From contig CAWJKX010000056.1 of assembly GCA_963843065.1 (NCBI GenBank), forward strand, positions 1-19,592: a DNA stretch of 19,592 nucleotides, written 5' to 3'. Positions within the stretch are counted from its first letter, which is position 1. Every line of letters starts with the position of its first letter. This DNA comes from JAGVPT01 sp963843065. Its GTDB lineage: Bacteria > Bacteroidota > Ignavibacteria > UBA10030 > UBA8401. The notes beneath the pieces are model-generated. The model saw nothing but the letters and a program-made list of their open reading frames with translations. It was not told the DNA's origin and ran no database searches. The position numbers were made by a program, and so were the translations under genes. Shown piece by piece: positions 1 to 6,439 of the stretch.

Positions 1-722
1 CTTCCCACGAGGGCCAAGACGATGTATGAACGATCAAATTTCCACAATACGTATTTTTTGGCAAATCCGAGCTGGATACTCTCGATAGTGCTTAAATACG
101 ATTCATCCTCTTTAGAGAATCCGCTTCGGATTGGATTTCCGTACTTTGCCTCAAGGATCGTTCTATAATTGTTAAACGAATCGAGGAAGTCAAATTTGGA
201 AGTTGCTTTCACCATTGGTGTTAATCGGACGATGAATAACCGGTCATTGTCGAATTGGTACACAAATGCTGCGTTGTCTCCTGCGAGAGAGCCTGTGTAT
301 TCAAAGCCATTCGTCACGTCGCGGATATCCTTTACGTCCACACTATCGTGGTCGACAAGGTACTTGTGGACATCCAGAAGAGCCATGCCCCAATGTGTAT
401 CTTTATAGCCGTTCGGATCCAAAGAACCTTCTGTTTCAGACAGGTTCTTTAGTTCGGGAGATGGTAATTCCTTTGTTTGGGTTTTTTGAGAACTCGTGTT
501 TTTTTGAACGGCTGTGCTGTCGCTTGCATTCAAAGTATGTAGCGCTGTCATGTGTTTGTGCGCCGCAACTGCATCAGGTCCATTTTTTGATAGGCTGTCT
601 ATCGGCGCTTTTGCAGCGATCAGAGTATCTGCCGCTGCCGTCCTTTTTGTGGCCGAGTCGTGTCCATATAAAAAGGAAAAAAGAGCTGCACCCAGCAGCA
701 TGGCGACAAATATTCTACGCAT
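1..722 (-). CDS. Secreted protein of unknown function (N-terminal part, runs off the window)
   Basis: An uninterrupted minus-strand reading frame of 240 codons starts with ATG at 722-720 and is still open at base 1, so the C-terminus is missing. Residues 1 to about 20 (MRRIFVAMLLGAALFSFLYG) form a signal peptide with a basic start and hydrophobic core. There is no lipobox Cys near its end, so a periplasmic or secreted product is likely. Residues 25-100 are low-complexity, rich in Ala, Lys, Ser, Thr and Gln, and look like a flexible linker. A more ordered region follows, beginning around YKDTHWGMALLDVHKYL; its W-G-M segment recalls small periplasmic modules of the type 'xxWGxsxxEV', but I cannot assign a family. 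The start codon lies 46 nt downstream of tRNA-Ser on the same strand, so co-transcription is possible. No strong Shine-Dalgarno is visible. Function unknown. Confidence 0.75.
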   Translation of the reverse strand, partial: MRRIFVAMLLGAALFSFLYGHDSATKRTAAADTLIAAKAPIDSLSKNGPDAVAAHKHMTALHTLNASDSTAVQKNTSSQKTQTKELPSPELKNLSETEGSLDPNGYKDTHWGMALLDVHKYLVDHDSVDVKDIRDVTNGFEYTGSLAGDNAAFVYQFDNDRLFIVRLTPMVKATSKFDFLDSFNNYRTILEAKYGNPIRSGFSKEDESYLSTIESIQLGFAKKYVLWKFDRSYIVLALVG

Positions 723-767
723 TGAAGAGGATCTACGGTGTTAAAAATGATTAATCTGAATATTTTG

Positions 768-856
768 CGGAGAGGGTGGGATTCGAACCCACGGTCCCAC
801 GTAAGCGGGACACCGGTTTTCGAGACCGGCTCTTTCAACCGCTCAGACACCTCTCC
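768..856 (-). tRNA. tRNA-Ser (anticodon CGA)
   Basis: Read on the minus strand, an 89-nt cloverleaf forms. The acceptor stem is GGAGAGG (856-850) with CCTCTCC (775-769) and discriminator G at 768. The anticodon stem is CCGGT/ACCGG with the seven-base loop CTCGAAA, giving anticodon CGA (822-820), which reads UCG. A long variable arm, typical of class II serine tRNAs, is followed by a T-arm GTGGG-TTCGAAT-CCCAC. CCA is not encoded. The long variable arm together with the CGA anticodon makes the serine identity firm. Confidence 0.96.
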
Positions 857-871
857 GAAAAGTTGCTAACA

Positions 872-899
872 AATATATTCAATTTTGCTTGAAAAGCAA
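872..899 (-). promoter_or_regulatory. Possible sigma70-type promoter for tRNA-Ser
   Basis: On the minus strand TTGCTT (899-894) and TATATT (877-872) are separated by 16 nt. Transcription would start near 866, about 10 nt before the tRNA 5' end. The spacing and position fit a tRNA promoter; the -35 match is only moderate. Confidence 0.4.
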
Positions 900-910
900 T
901 TTCGCCTTCA

Positions 911-939
911 TTGACTATCGTCCAGTTTTTTGGTAGTTT
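911..939 (+). promoter_or_regulatory. Candidate promoter for the peroxiredoxin cluster
   Basis: TTGACT (911-916) lies 17 nt upstream of TAGTTT (934-939). The -35 is good and the -10 poor by the E. coli standard, although TAGTTTT also resembles the TAnnTTTG element of Bacteroidetes promoters. It would leave a leader of about 130 nt before the ATG at 1079. The rest of 857-1078 shows no gene. Confidence 0.25.
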
Positions 940-1078
940 TAGTGGTCATCTACCCATTCAAAGTGTTAAAAATGTCCTTCCACCTGGAACTCTCTCGAAA
1001 ATTTTTGGTTACATACCTGCGAAGGTAATAATTTTATTCGTTGTCAGTCATTTTTTAAAAATAAGAAAGGATACAACA

Positions 1079-1546
1079 ATGTCGGTTACAGTTGGTGCCA
1101 AAGCCCCGCAATTCACCCTTGTCGATACAACAAAAACTCCTCGCTCACCTCTCTCAGAGTCAGCGGGTAAGAAAGTTGTTTTACTTTTTTACCCTGGTGC
1201 ATTCACTGGTGTCTGTGACAAAGAGATGTGCAATTTCCGTGACTCCATGTCCGCATACAATACTCTCAATGCTCAGGTCATTGGGATCAGCGTTGACAGT
1301 CCGTGGGCGAACAAAGCATTTGCCGACCACTATAAATTGAACTTTCCGCTCCTTTCCGATTTTGACAGGACCGTCATCAAACAATACGGAATCGTTTTCG
1401 AGGGCCTCGGCGGTATAAAAGGATACACGGCCGCAAAGCGTGCGGTATATGTCATCGATGAAAAAGGGATAGTGAAATATGCATGGATCGCCGATGCGCC
1501 GGGCATTGAACCGCCGTATGACGACGTTAAGAAAGCGATCGGATAG
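1079..1546 (+). CDS. Peroxiredoxin (AhpE/PrxQ-like)
   Basis: A 155-residue thioredoxin-fold peroxidase that reduces H2O2 or organic hydroperoxides through an active-site Cys. The start ATG at 1079 is chosen because AGAAAGG lies just upstream and the protein then begins MSVTVGAKAPQF, aligned with the usual family N-terminus; the frame is open further upstream to 911 but that extension is not peroxiredoxin-like. The catalytic motif FTGVCDKEMCNFRD places the peroxidatic Cys at residue 46, with a second Cys at 51, the spacing of the CP-CR pair in PrxQ/Bcp. Cytoplasmic, since no signal peptide is present. It is followed after 9 nt by a second peroxiredoxin and then by catalase, which argues for a joint role in peroxide detoxification. 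The exact subfamily (AhpE-like or Bcp-like) is uncertain. Confidence 0.9.
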   Translation: MSVTVGAKAPQFTLVDTTKTPRSPLSESAGKKVVLLFYPGAFTGVCDKEMCNFRDSMSAYNTLNAQVIGISVDSPWANKAFADHYKLNFPLLSDFDRTVIKQYGIVFEGLGGIKGYTAAKRAVYVIDEKGIVKYAWIADAPGIEPPYDDVKKAIG

Positions 1547-1555
1547 AGGCTGAAT

Positions 1556-2018
1556 ATGGCCGAACTGAAAATTGGTTCTATAGCGCCTGATTTTTCTTTG
1601 GATGGAGATGACGGCAAAGAGCATTCCCTCAAGGAGTTTCGCGGGAAAAAGATCGTTTTATATTTTTATCCTAAGGATGACACCTCGGGATGTACAGAAG
1701 GAGGCATGCTCGTTTCGCGACAACCTATCGTTAGTTAAGAAGAATGGAGCGGTTGTTCTTGGAATTAGCGCCGATGGCACAGAGTCGCATAAGAAATTCA
1801 TATCAAAATATGATTTGAATTTTCCCCTGTTGAGCGACGAAAGCAAATCTGTTCTTGAAAAGTACGGCGTCTGGAAATTGAAAAGCTTCATGGGACGAAA
1901 GTACATGGGTATCGAGCGAACGACGGTGATCATCGATGAAAAAGGAAAAATATCTCACATTTTTCCGAAGGTGAAGGTCGAAGGGCATACGGACGAAGTT
2001 CTGAACGCACTCTCGTGA
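1556..2018 (+). CDS. bcp: Thioredoxin-dependent peroxiredoxin PrxQ/Bcp, interrupted by a +1 frameshift
   Basis: Thiol peroxidase of the Bcp/PrxQ family, which reduces peroxides using thioredoxin. The first frame runs MAELKIGSIAPDFSLDG...DDTSGCT with the peroxidatic Cys at residue 46 (codon 1691). The rest (EACSFRDN..., LNFPLLSD..., TTVIIDEKG...) continues in the +1 frame from about 1700 to the stop at 2018. Removing one base from the purine stretch near 1696-1705 restores the family signature GCTxEACSFRD and a 153-residue protein, the normal length. The break falls exactly between the peroxidatic Cys (46) and the resolving Cys (tgc 1707-1709); uncorrected, the product would end at 1738 as a 60-residue fragment. 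It lies 9 nt after the preceding peroxiredoxin. A sequence error is the likeliest cause; a real pseudogene cannot be excluded. Confidence 0.85.
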
Positions 2019-2242
2019 TACCTCCATCGGATCTGTGTCATCATGATAACAATTCGAGGGGAAACAGTAGGCCTGACTAATCGATATGAACTGATCAATG
2101 GGAAAAAATACTTTAGCGAGGCCATTGCTGAACAGCGGTTTCGATTGAGTCGATGTCTAACAGCACCAAAATCAAATCGGCTGACAGTGTTGAGGATGGC
2201 GAAAGCGCACATCAACTAAAGAAAAGAAACGAGGACAGAATT

Positions 2243-3763
2243 ATGGACAAGGAAAAGAAACGAAATCGCAAGCTTACGACGGCATCAGGAAAACCATACG
2301 TGCAACACGAGGACACGATGAGCGCTGGACCGCGGGGACCGCTTCTTATTCAGGATTTCATTTTACATGAAAAAATGGGACACTTTAACCGCGAACGGAT
2401 TCCTGAAAGAGTCGTTCATGCAAAGGGAAGCGGGGCATTTGGGACATTCACGGTCACACACAACATTTCAAAATACAGCCGTGCAAAAGTGTTCAGTAAA
2501 ATCAACAAGCAGACTAAAGTATTTGTCCGATTCAGCACCGTCGGAGGTGAGAAGGGAAGCGCCGATACCGAGCGAGACCCCCGGGGTTTTGCTGTGAAGT
2601 TCTATACCGAGGACGGCAACTGGGATCTGGTTGGCAACAATACTCCTGTTTTCTTTATAAAAGACCCTAAGAAATTTGATGACTTCATTCACACGCAAAA
2701 GCGCGATCCAAGAACAAATTGCAAGAGTCCGACGATGATGTGGGACTATTGGAGTTTAAACCCGGAAAGTCTCCATCAAGTGATGATTCTGATGAGCGAC
2801 AGAGGGACACCGTACGGCTATCGCCACATGCATGGATTTGGCAGCCACACTTTTTCATTGATTAATAAGAAAAATGAAAAAGTATGGGTAAAATTCCATT
2901 TCAAAACGCTTCAGGGAATCAAAAATTTCACGGATGCGGAAGCAGCCGCTATGAAAAGCAAGGATCCTGATTTTTCCCAGAGAGACCTCGTCGAAGCCAT
3001 TGATAAAAAAGATTTCCCAAAATGGGGCCTGAAAATCCAAGTAATGACGAACGAGCAAGCGAAGAAATCTCGGTTTAATCCGTTCGACCTTACGAAAATT
3101 TGGCCGCACAAAGATTTTCCATTGATCGATGTTGGCGTCATGGAACTCAATGAGGTTCCCAAGAACTACTTCGCGGACGTAGAACAATCGGCTTTTGCGC
3201 CGGCACATGTTGTTGATGGCATTGGGTATTCCCCTGACAAGATGTTGCAGGGGCGGCTGCTTTCTTATCCGGATGCACATCGTTATCGGCTCGGTGTGAA
3301 CTACGAGCAGATTCCGGTGAACAAATGCCCGTACGCCGTAGCAAATTATCAGCGCGACGGTGCGATGCGTGTTGACGGAAACTCCGGGAGTGCCGCGAAT
3401 TATTTTCCCAATAGCTTCGACGATATTTATCCCGATGAGGCATATAAAGAGCCGCCGATGGAATTAGACGGCGCGATTGCTGATTGGTACGATCGCAACG
3501 GCGCTAACGAAAACGACCACTACACGCAGCCGGGCTTGCTTTTCACCAAAGCTATGAACGACTATGACCGTCATAACATCGTGTCGAACATTGTCGGCGC
3601 GATGAGCGGCATTTCCGGCCCGAAAAAGGATGTCATTATTCATCGGCAACTTTGCCATTTCTTCCGCGCCGATGTTAAACTTGGCACGGCAGTAGCAAAG
3701 GGACTCGGTGTTGACGTGGAGGCTATCATAAAGGAGTTGAAGCACAAATCTGCGAAAGTCTAG
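2243..3763 (+). CDS. katA: Monofunctional haem catalase
   Basis: Breaks down H2O2 to water and oxygen. The chosen start ATG (2243) gives 506 residues and has GAGGA 7 nt upstream; the frame is also open from ATG 2153, which would add 30 charged residues not typical of the family. Catalytic His 59 lies in RVVHAKGSGAFG, and the distal Asn near 132 in DLVGNNTPVFFIKDP. The proximal haem ligand Tyr 342 lies in RLLSYPDAHRYRLG, with Arg 338 four residues before it. The length and the N-terminus (KLTTASGKP...AGPRGP) fit the small-subunit clade 3 catalases. No signal peptide, so cytoplasmic. It follows two peroxiredoxin genes at a distance of 224 nt, so it may have its own promoter, but no convincing PerR or OxyR site was recognised there. 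Confidence 0.96.
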   Translation: MDKEKKRNRKLTTASGKPYVQHEDTMSAGPRGPLLIQDFILHEKMGHFNRERIPERVVHAKGSGAFGTFTVTHNISKYSRAKVFSKINKQTKVFVRFSTVGGEKGSADTERDPRGFAVKFYTEDGNWDLVGNNTPVFFIKDPKKFDDFIHTQKRDPRTNCKSPTMMWDYWSLNPESLHQVMILMSDRGTPYGYRHMHGFGSHTFSLINKKNEKVWVKFHFKTLQGIKNFTDAEAAAMKSKDPDFSQRDLVEAIDKKDFPKWGLKIQVMTNEQAKKSRFNPFDLTKIWPHKDFPLIDVGVMELNEVPKNYFADVEQSAFAPAHVVDGIGYSPDKMLQGRLLSYPDAHRYRLGVNYEQIPVNKCPYAVANYQRDGAMRVDGNSGSAANYFPNSFDDIYPDEAYKEPPMELDGAIADWYDRNGANENDHYTQPGLLFTKAMNDYDRHNIVSNIVGAMSGISGPKKDVIIHRQLCHFFRADVKLGTAVAKGLGVDVEAIIKELKHKSAKV

Positions 3764-3896
3764 CTACAGAGGATCCGCGCGACTTTGAGCTTTTGGATGA
3801 CCGGCTCCGGGAAATCGCTCGCTATAGTAAATCGAATAACCGCAGTTACGGGACATTTGCGAACTCATGACATACCGGGAGAGACAATGAACATCA

Positions 3897-3929
3897 ATCG
3901 GCGGATGCGTCGCAAGATGCTCCGCCGAT
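3897..3929. other. Strong GNRA-capped stem-loop in the catalase-PTPS gap
   Basis: ATCGGCGGA (3897-3905) pairs perfectly with TCCGCCGAT (3921-3929). After one unpaired T, GCGTC (3907-3911) pairs with GATGC (3916-3920) with one G-T wobble, leaving the tetraloop GCAA. The hairpin is 14 bp, GC-rich, and sits 134 nt after the catalase stop and 55 nt before PTPS. No T-run follows, so it is not a standard intrinsic terminator. It could be an mRNA 3'-end stabiliser, a REP-like palindrome or a leader element. The rest of 3764-3983 holds no convincing gene. Confidence 0.6.
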
Positions 3930-3983
3930 CTCTCACCAGACACAGTTTCGTCGATACCAGGGAACGATAAGCATAGAAAAAAA

Positions 3984-4394
3984 ATGATGTACGTTACCAG
4001 AAAAGCTCATTTCAGCGCTGCTCACCGCTTGTTTAATCCGTCATTTTCTGATGACAAAAATTTTGCAGTGTATGACAAATGTGCCAGCCCGAACGGTCAT
4101 GGGCATAATTACGAACTTGAGATTACGGTAGCCGGCGAGCCCGACCCGCAAACCGGTTATGTCATCGACTTGAAAGAGCTCAAGAAGATCATTGAGGATC
4201 AATTCGTCAGCAGAGTTGATCATAAGCACCTCAATTATGATGTCGATTTTCTTAAAGGCGTCGTTCCGACAGCGGAAAACATTGCCGCTGCCTGTTGGAA
4301 CCAGATAGCTCCCTATATTAGAAATGGTCGACTTTTTTCTGTGAAGCTTTATGAAACGCAGAATAATTTTGTGGAATACAAAGGAGAGGCATAA
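3984..4394 (+). CDS. 6-pyruvoyltetrahydropterin synthase (PTPS/QueD family, Cx5HGH type)
   Basis: A 136-residue T-fold enzyme that acts on 7,8-dihydroneopterin triphosphate, the product of FolE. Zinc ligands are His 14 (FSAAHRL), His 39 and His 41 (PNGHGHNYE). The catalytic Cys 33 is separated from HGH by five residues, the spacing described for genuine PTPS (PTPS-II), whereas QueD has three. The text around it (CASPNGHGHNY, DHKHLN, LYETQNNFVEYKGE) closely follows animal PTPS from memory. Two adjacent ATGs (3984, 3987) are both possible starts, and no clear Shine-Dalgarno is seen. The stop overlaps the folE start (ATAATG). With folE and two SDRs downstream, a role in tetrahydrobiopterin synthesis is more likely than queuosine; no queC or queE is nearby. 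QueD activity remains an alternative. Confidence 0.93.
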   Translation: MMYVTRKAHFSAAHRLFNPSFSDDKNFAVYDKCASPNGHGHNYELEITVAGEPDPQTGYVIDLKELKKIIEDQFVSRVDHKHLNYDVDFLKGVVPTAENIAAACWNQIAPYIRNGRLFSVKLYETQNNFVEYKGEA

Positions 4395-4975
4395 TGGCTG
4401 GATCGCAAATGCAGAAAATGAAGTTGGAAGAGGCCATTCACCAATTGTTGCTCGGGGTCGGTGAGGACCCGTCGCGAGAAGGGCTGCAAAAAACGCCATC
4501 ACGCGTCGCCGAATCGATGAAATTTCTCACAAAGGGATATTCAGAAAATGCGCAGACGATTCTCAACGGAGCGGTCTTCAAAGAAAAATATAGTGAAATG
4601 GTCATCGTCAAGGATATTGAGTTTTTCAGTTTGTGCGAACATCATTTACTTCCGTTTTATGGCAAGGTTCACGTCGCGTACATTCCAAAAGGGAGAATCG
4701 TCGGTTTGAGTAAAATCCCCCGTCTCGTCGAAATGTTCAGCCGGCGGCTTCAAGTGCAGGAACGAATGACTCAAGAAATTGCGCAGACGATTTTTGATGC
4801 CTTGCGCCCGGAAGGGGTTGGCGTTGTGTGCGAAGCCCGTCATCTTTGCATGATGATGCGGGGCATTGAGAAGCAGAGTTCCCGCGCAACAACGAGCGCA
4901 ATGCTGGGTGAATTTCGAAGCGATATCAAAACCCGGTCGGAATTTCTCACCCTTATTGGCAGCAAACCCGCTTAG
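4394..4975 (+). CDS. folE: GTP cyclohydrolase I
   Basis: Converts GTP to 7,8-dihydroneopterin triphosphate, the shared precursor of folate and tetrahydrobiopterin. It has 193 residues, typical of the type I enzyme. The zinc-binding set is Cys 81 and His 84 in SLCEHHLLPF and Cys 152 in EARHLCMMMRG; GLSKIPRLVEMFSRRLQVQER is the usual conserved core helix. The start overlaps the last base of the PTPS stop codon, showing translational coupling, and an SDR gene follows after 10 nt. The first enzyme of the pathway therefore sits directly behind the second. It could also supply folate synthesis, for which folC lies about 8 kb away. Confidence 0.97.
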   Translation: MAGSQMQKMKLEEAIHQLLLGVGEDPSREGLQKTPSRVAESMKFLTKGYSENAQTILNGAVFKEKYSEMVIVKDIEFFSLCEHHLLPFYGKVHVAYIPKGRIVGLSKIPRLVEMFSRRLQVQERMTQEIAQTIFDALRPEGVGVVCEARHLCMMMRGIEKQSSRATTSAMLGEFRSDIKTRSEFLTLIGSKPA

Positions 4976-4985
4976 CCGCAATTAC

Positions 4986-5705
4986 ATGTCAGCTAAACAA
5001 ATTCCAGTTGTTTGGATCACAGGAGCCAGCCGCGGAATCGGCGCAGCTATCGCCCGCGCGTTTGCGTCTTCTGGAGCCCATGTTGTATTGACCGGGAGGG
5101 ATATTCGGGCGCTTCGTCAGAATGCTCTAAAGATTAGGAAATTGGGGGGAGAAGCTACTACCGTTCGATGCGACGTCGAGCAAGAAAACAGCGTAGCTCT
5201 TGCCTACAAAACAATTTCCAAAAAATTGAAGAAGGTTGACGTGCTTGTCAATAACGCCGGCGTTACATATTTTAAGCCATTCGAAAAGACAACCGTGAAG
5301 GATTTTGACCATGTGATGGCAACGAATCTGAGGGGCATATTTTTGTGTACGAAGTCGGTGCTTCCTGGTATGCTGAGGCGAGGCAATGGTTTTATTGTCA
5401 ATATTCTCTCAGTGAGCGCGAACACCACATTTAAAAATTCATCGGCGTATGCGGCAACAAAAGCCGGAGCGCTTGCTCTGTCTCGCAGTTTACGGGCAGA
5501 GGTGAGAAGAAATGGAATCCGCGTCATTGACATTTTGCCGGGCGCGGTTGAAACAGAAATGTGGAATCGCGACGAACGGAAAAAATATCACAACAAAATG
5601 ATGCAGCCTGAAGATGTGGCCGAAGTCGTCGTATCAGTGATCTGTCAGCCGAAACGAGTTCTTACGGAAGAAATTGTCATCCGTCCCGTAGAAGGAGACT
5701 TGTAA
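4986..5705 (+). CDS. Short-chain dehydrogenase/reductase, possible sepiapterin-type reductase (copy 1)
   Basis: A classical SDR of 239 residues, an NAD(P)H-dependent carbonyl reductase. It carries the nucleotide-binding motif TGASRGIG (12-19), NNAG (89-92), a Ser near 142 and the catalytic pair Tyr 155 / Lys 159 (YAATK). Arg 16 after GAS and Arg 38 at the end of the second strand (TGRD) suggest NADPH preference. The ATG at 4986 is chosen because it aligns with the family N-terminus; the frame is open further back inside folE. It is 10 nt from folE and 3 nt from a second SDR with similar sequence throughout (TTVKDFD...NLRGIFLC), so the two look like a tandem duplication. Context suggests reduction of 6-pyruvoyltetrahydropterin, but family membership alone does not fix the substrate; a 3-oxoacyl-ACP reductase-like role is possible. 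Confidence 0.88.
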   Translation: MSAKQIPVVWITGASRGIGAAIARAFASSGAHVVLTGRDIRALRQNALKIRKLGGEATTVRCDVEQENSVALAYKTISKKLKKVDVLVNNAGVTYFKPFEKTTVKDFDHVMATNLRGIFLCTKSVLPGMLRRGNGFIVNILSVSANTTFKNSSAYAATKAGALALSRSLRAEVRRNGIRVIDILPGAVETEMWNRDERKKYHNKMMQPEDVAEVVVSVICQPKRVLTEEIVIRPVEGDL

Positions 5706-5708
5706 ACC

Positions 5709-6422
5709 ATGAGCGAATCGCTGAACAATAAAACGGCTATTGTGACCGGTGCAAGCAGGGGAATTGGAAAAGCTATTGCACTCTCTTTGGCCAAGGCGGG
5801 AGTTAAGGTTGTGCTTGCAGCGCGCCATCAAGACGATTTGCAGACGGCCGAGAAAGAAATTCACAAGAACGGCGGACAGTGCCTTGTGGTGCAGGCAGAT
5901 GTTGCGGATGAATCTCATGTTGAGCGCGTTATAAAAAAATCGACGGATGCATTCGGCACTGTTGACATTCTGGTCAACAACGCCGGTTATGGCATCTTTT
6001 CCAAGGTTGCTGATACTTCAGTGAAAGATTTTGACGGGATGATGAACGTGAATTTACGCGGCGTGTTCTTATGCTGCAGGGGAGTTCTTCCAACAATGAT
6101 TCGCCAACAGAGTGGCGCAATCATCAATATTGCATCTTTGGCGGGAAAGAATTCATTCGTCGGCGGTGCGACCTATTCTGCAACAAAATGGGGCATTCTT
6201 GGTTTTTCACGCTCATTGATGTTGGAAGTTCGAGATTTTAATATCCGCGTTGTCGCAATTTGTCCCGGGTCTGTCAACACCTCTTTCTCCGATCATTCAA
6301 AAGATTCGGATAAAATTATTCAGCCTCAAGACGTTGCCGACACGGTTCTTTTTGCTCTTACCATGCCGGCTCGGAGCAATGTCAGTGAAATAGATATTCG
6401 CCCGACAATAAATCCGAAGTAA
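5709..6422 (+). CDS. Short-chain dehydrogenase/reductase, possible sepiapterin-type reductase (copy 2)
   Basis: A classical SDR of 237 residues. It has TGASRGIG (13-20), NNAG (90-93), Ser 143 in NIASLAG, and Tyr 156 / Lys 160 in YSATKWG. Arg 17 and the AARH segment at the end of the second strand point to NADP(H). It is a tandem paralogue of the upstream SDR, sharing TSVKDFDGMMNVNLRGVFLC and a similar C-terminus. It begins 3 nt after that gene, so the pair is clearly co-translated. Two reductases behind PTPS and folE fit the two carbonyl reductions (C1' and C2') that turn 6-pyruvoyltetrahydropterin into tetrahydrobiopterin. This assignment is inference from context; general carbonyl or 3-oxoacyl reductase activity is the fallback. 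Confidence 0.88.
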   Translation: MSESLNNKTAIVTGASRGIGKAIALSLAKAGVKVVLAARHQDDLQTAEKEIHKNGGQCLVVQADVADESHVERVIKKSTDAFGTVDILVNNAGYGIFSKVADTSVKDFDGMMNVNLRGVFLCCRGVLPTMIRQQSGAIINIASLAGKNSFVGGATYSATKWGILGFSRSLMLEVRDFNIRVVAICPGSVNTSFSDHSKDSDKIIQPQDVADTVLFALTMPARSNVSEIDIRPTINPK

Positions 6423-6439
6423 ATTCATTGCGAGCAACT

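Noticed and set aside
266..754. 162-codon plus-strand ORF at the left end
   Set aside because: It lies opposite the signal-peptide gene on the minus strand (1-722), whose protein has sensible composition and an export signal; the plus-strand product does not.
2043..2219. Small plus-strand ORF of 58 codons (MITIRGETVGLTNRYELING...) between prxQ and catalase
   Set aside because: No Shine-Dalgarno, no recognised family, and its end overlaps the possible upstream catalase start in another frame. The middle looks mildly protein-like, so it could be a remnant, but this is not enough to call a gene.
2019..2242. PerR/Fur-type operator upstream of catalase
   Set aside because: Only short AT-rich half-palindromes such as ATCATGAT are present; no 15-bp inverted repeat of the expected form.
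3785..3970. 61-codon ORF in the catalase-PTPS gap
   Set aside because: Starts with TTG, has no ribosome-binding site, is Arg-rich with no family resemblance, and runs through the perfect stem-loop at 3897-3929, which better explains the sequence.
3984..4394. Assignment of the pterin enzyme as QueD for queuosine synthesis
   Set aside because: Cys-x5-HGH spacing, animal-like flanking text and the SDR neighbours favour PTPS, and no queC or queE is present. Kept only as an alternative.
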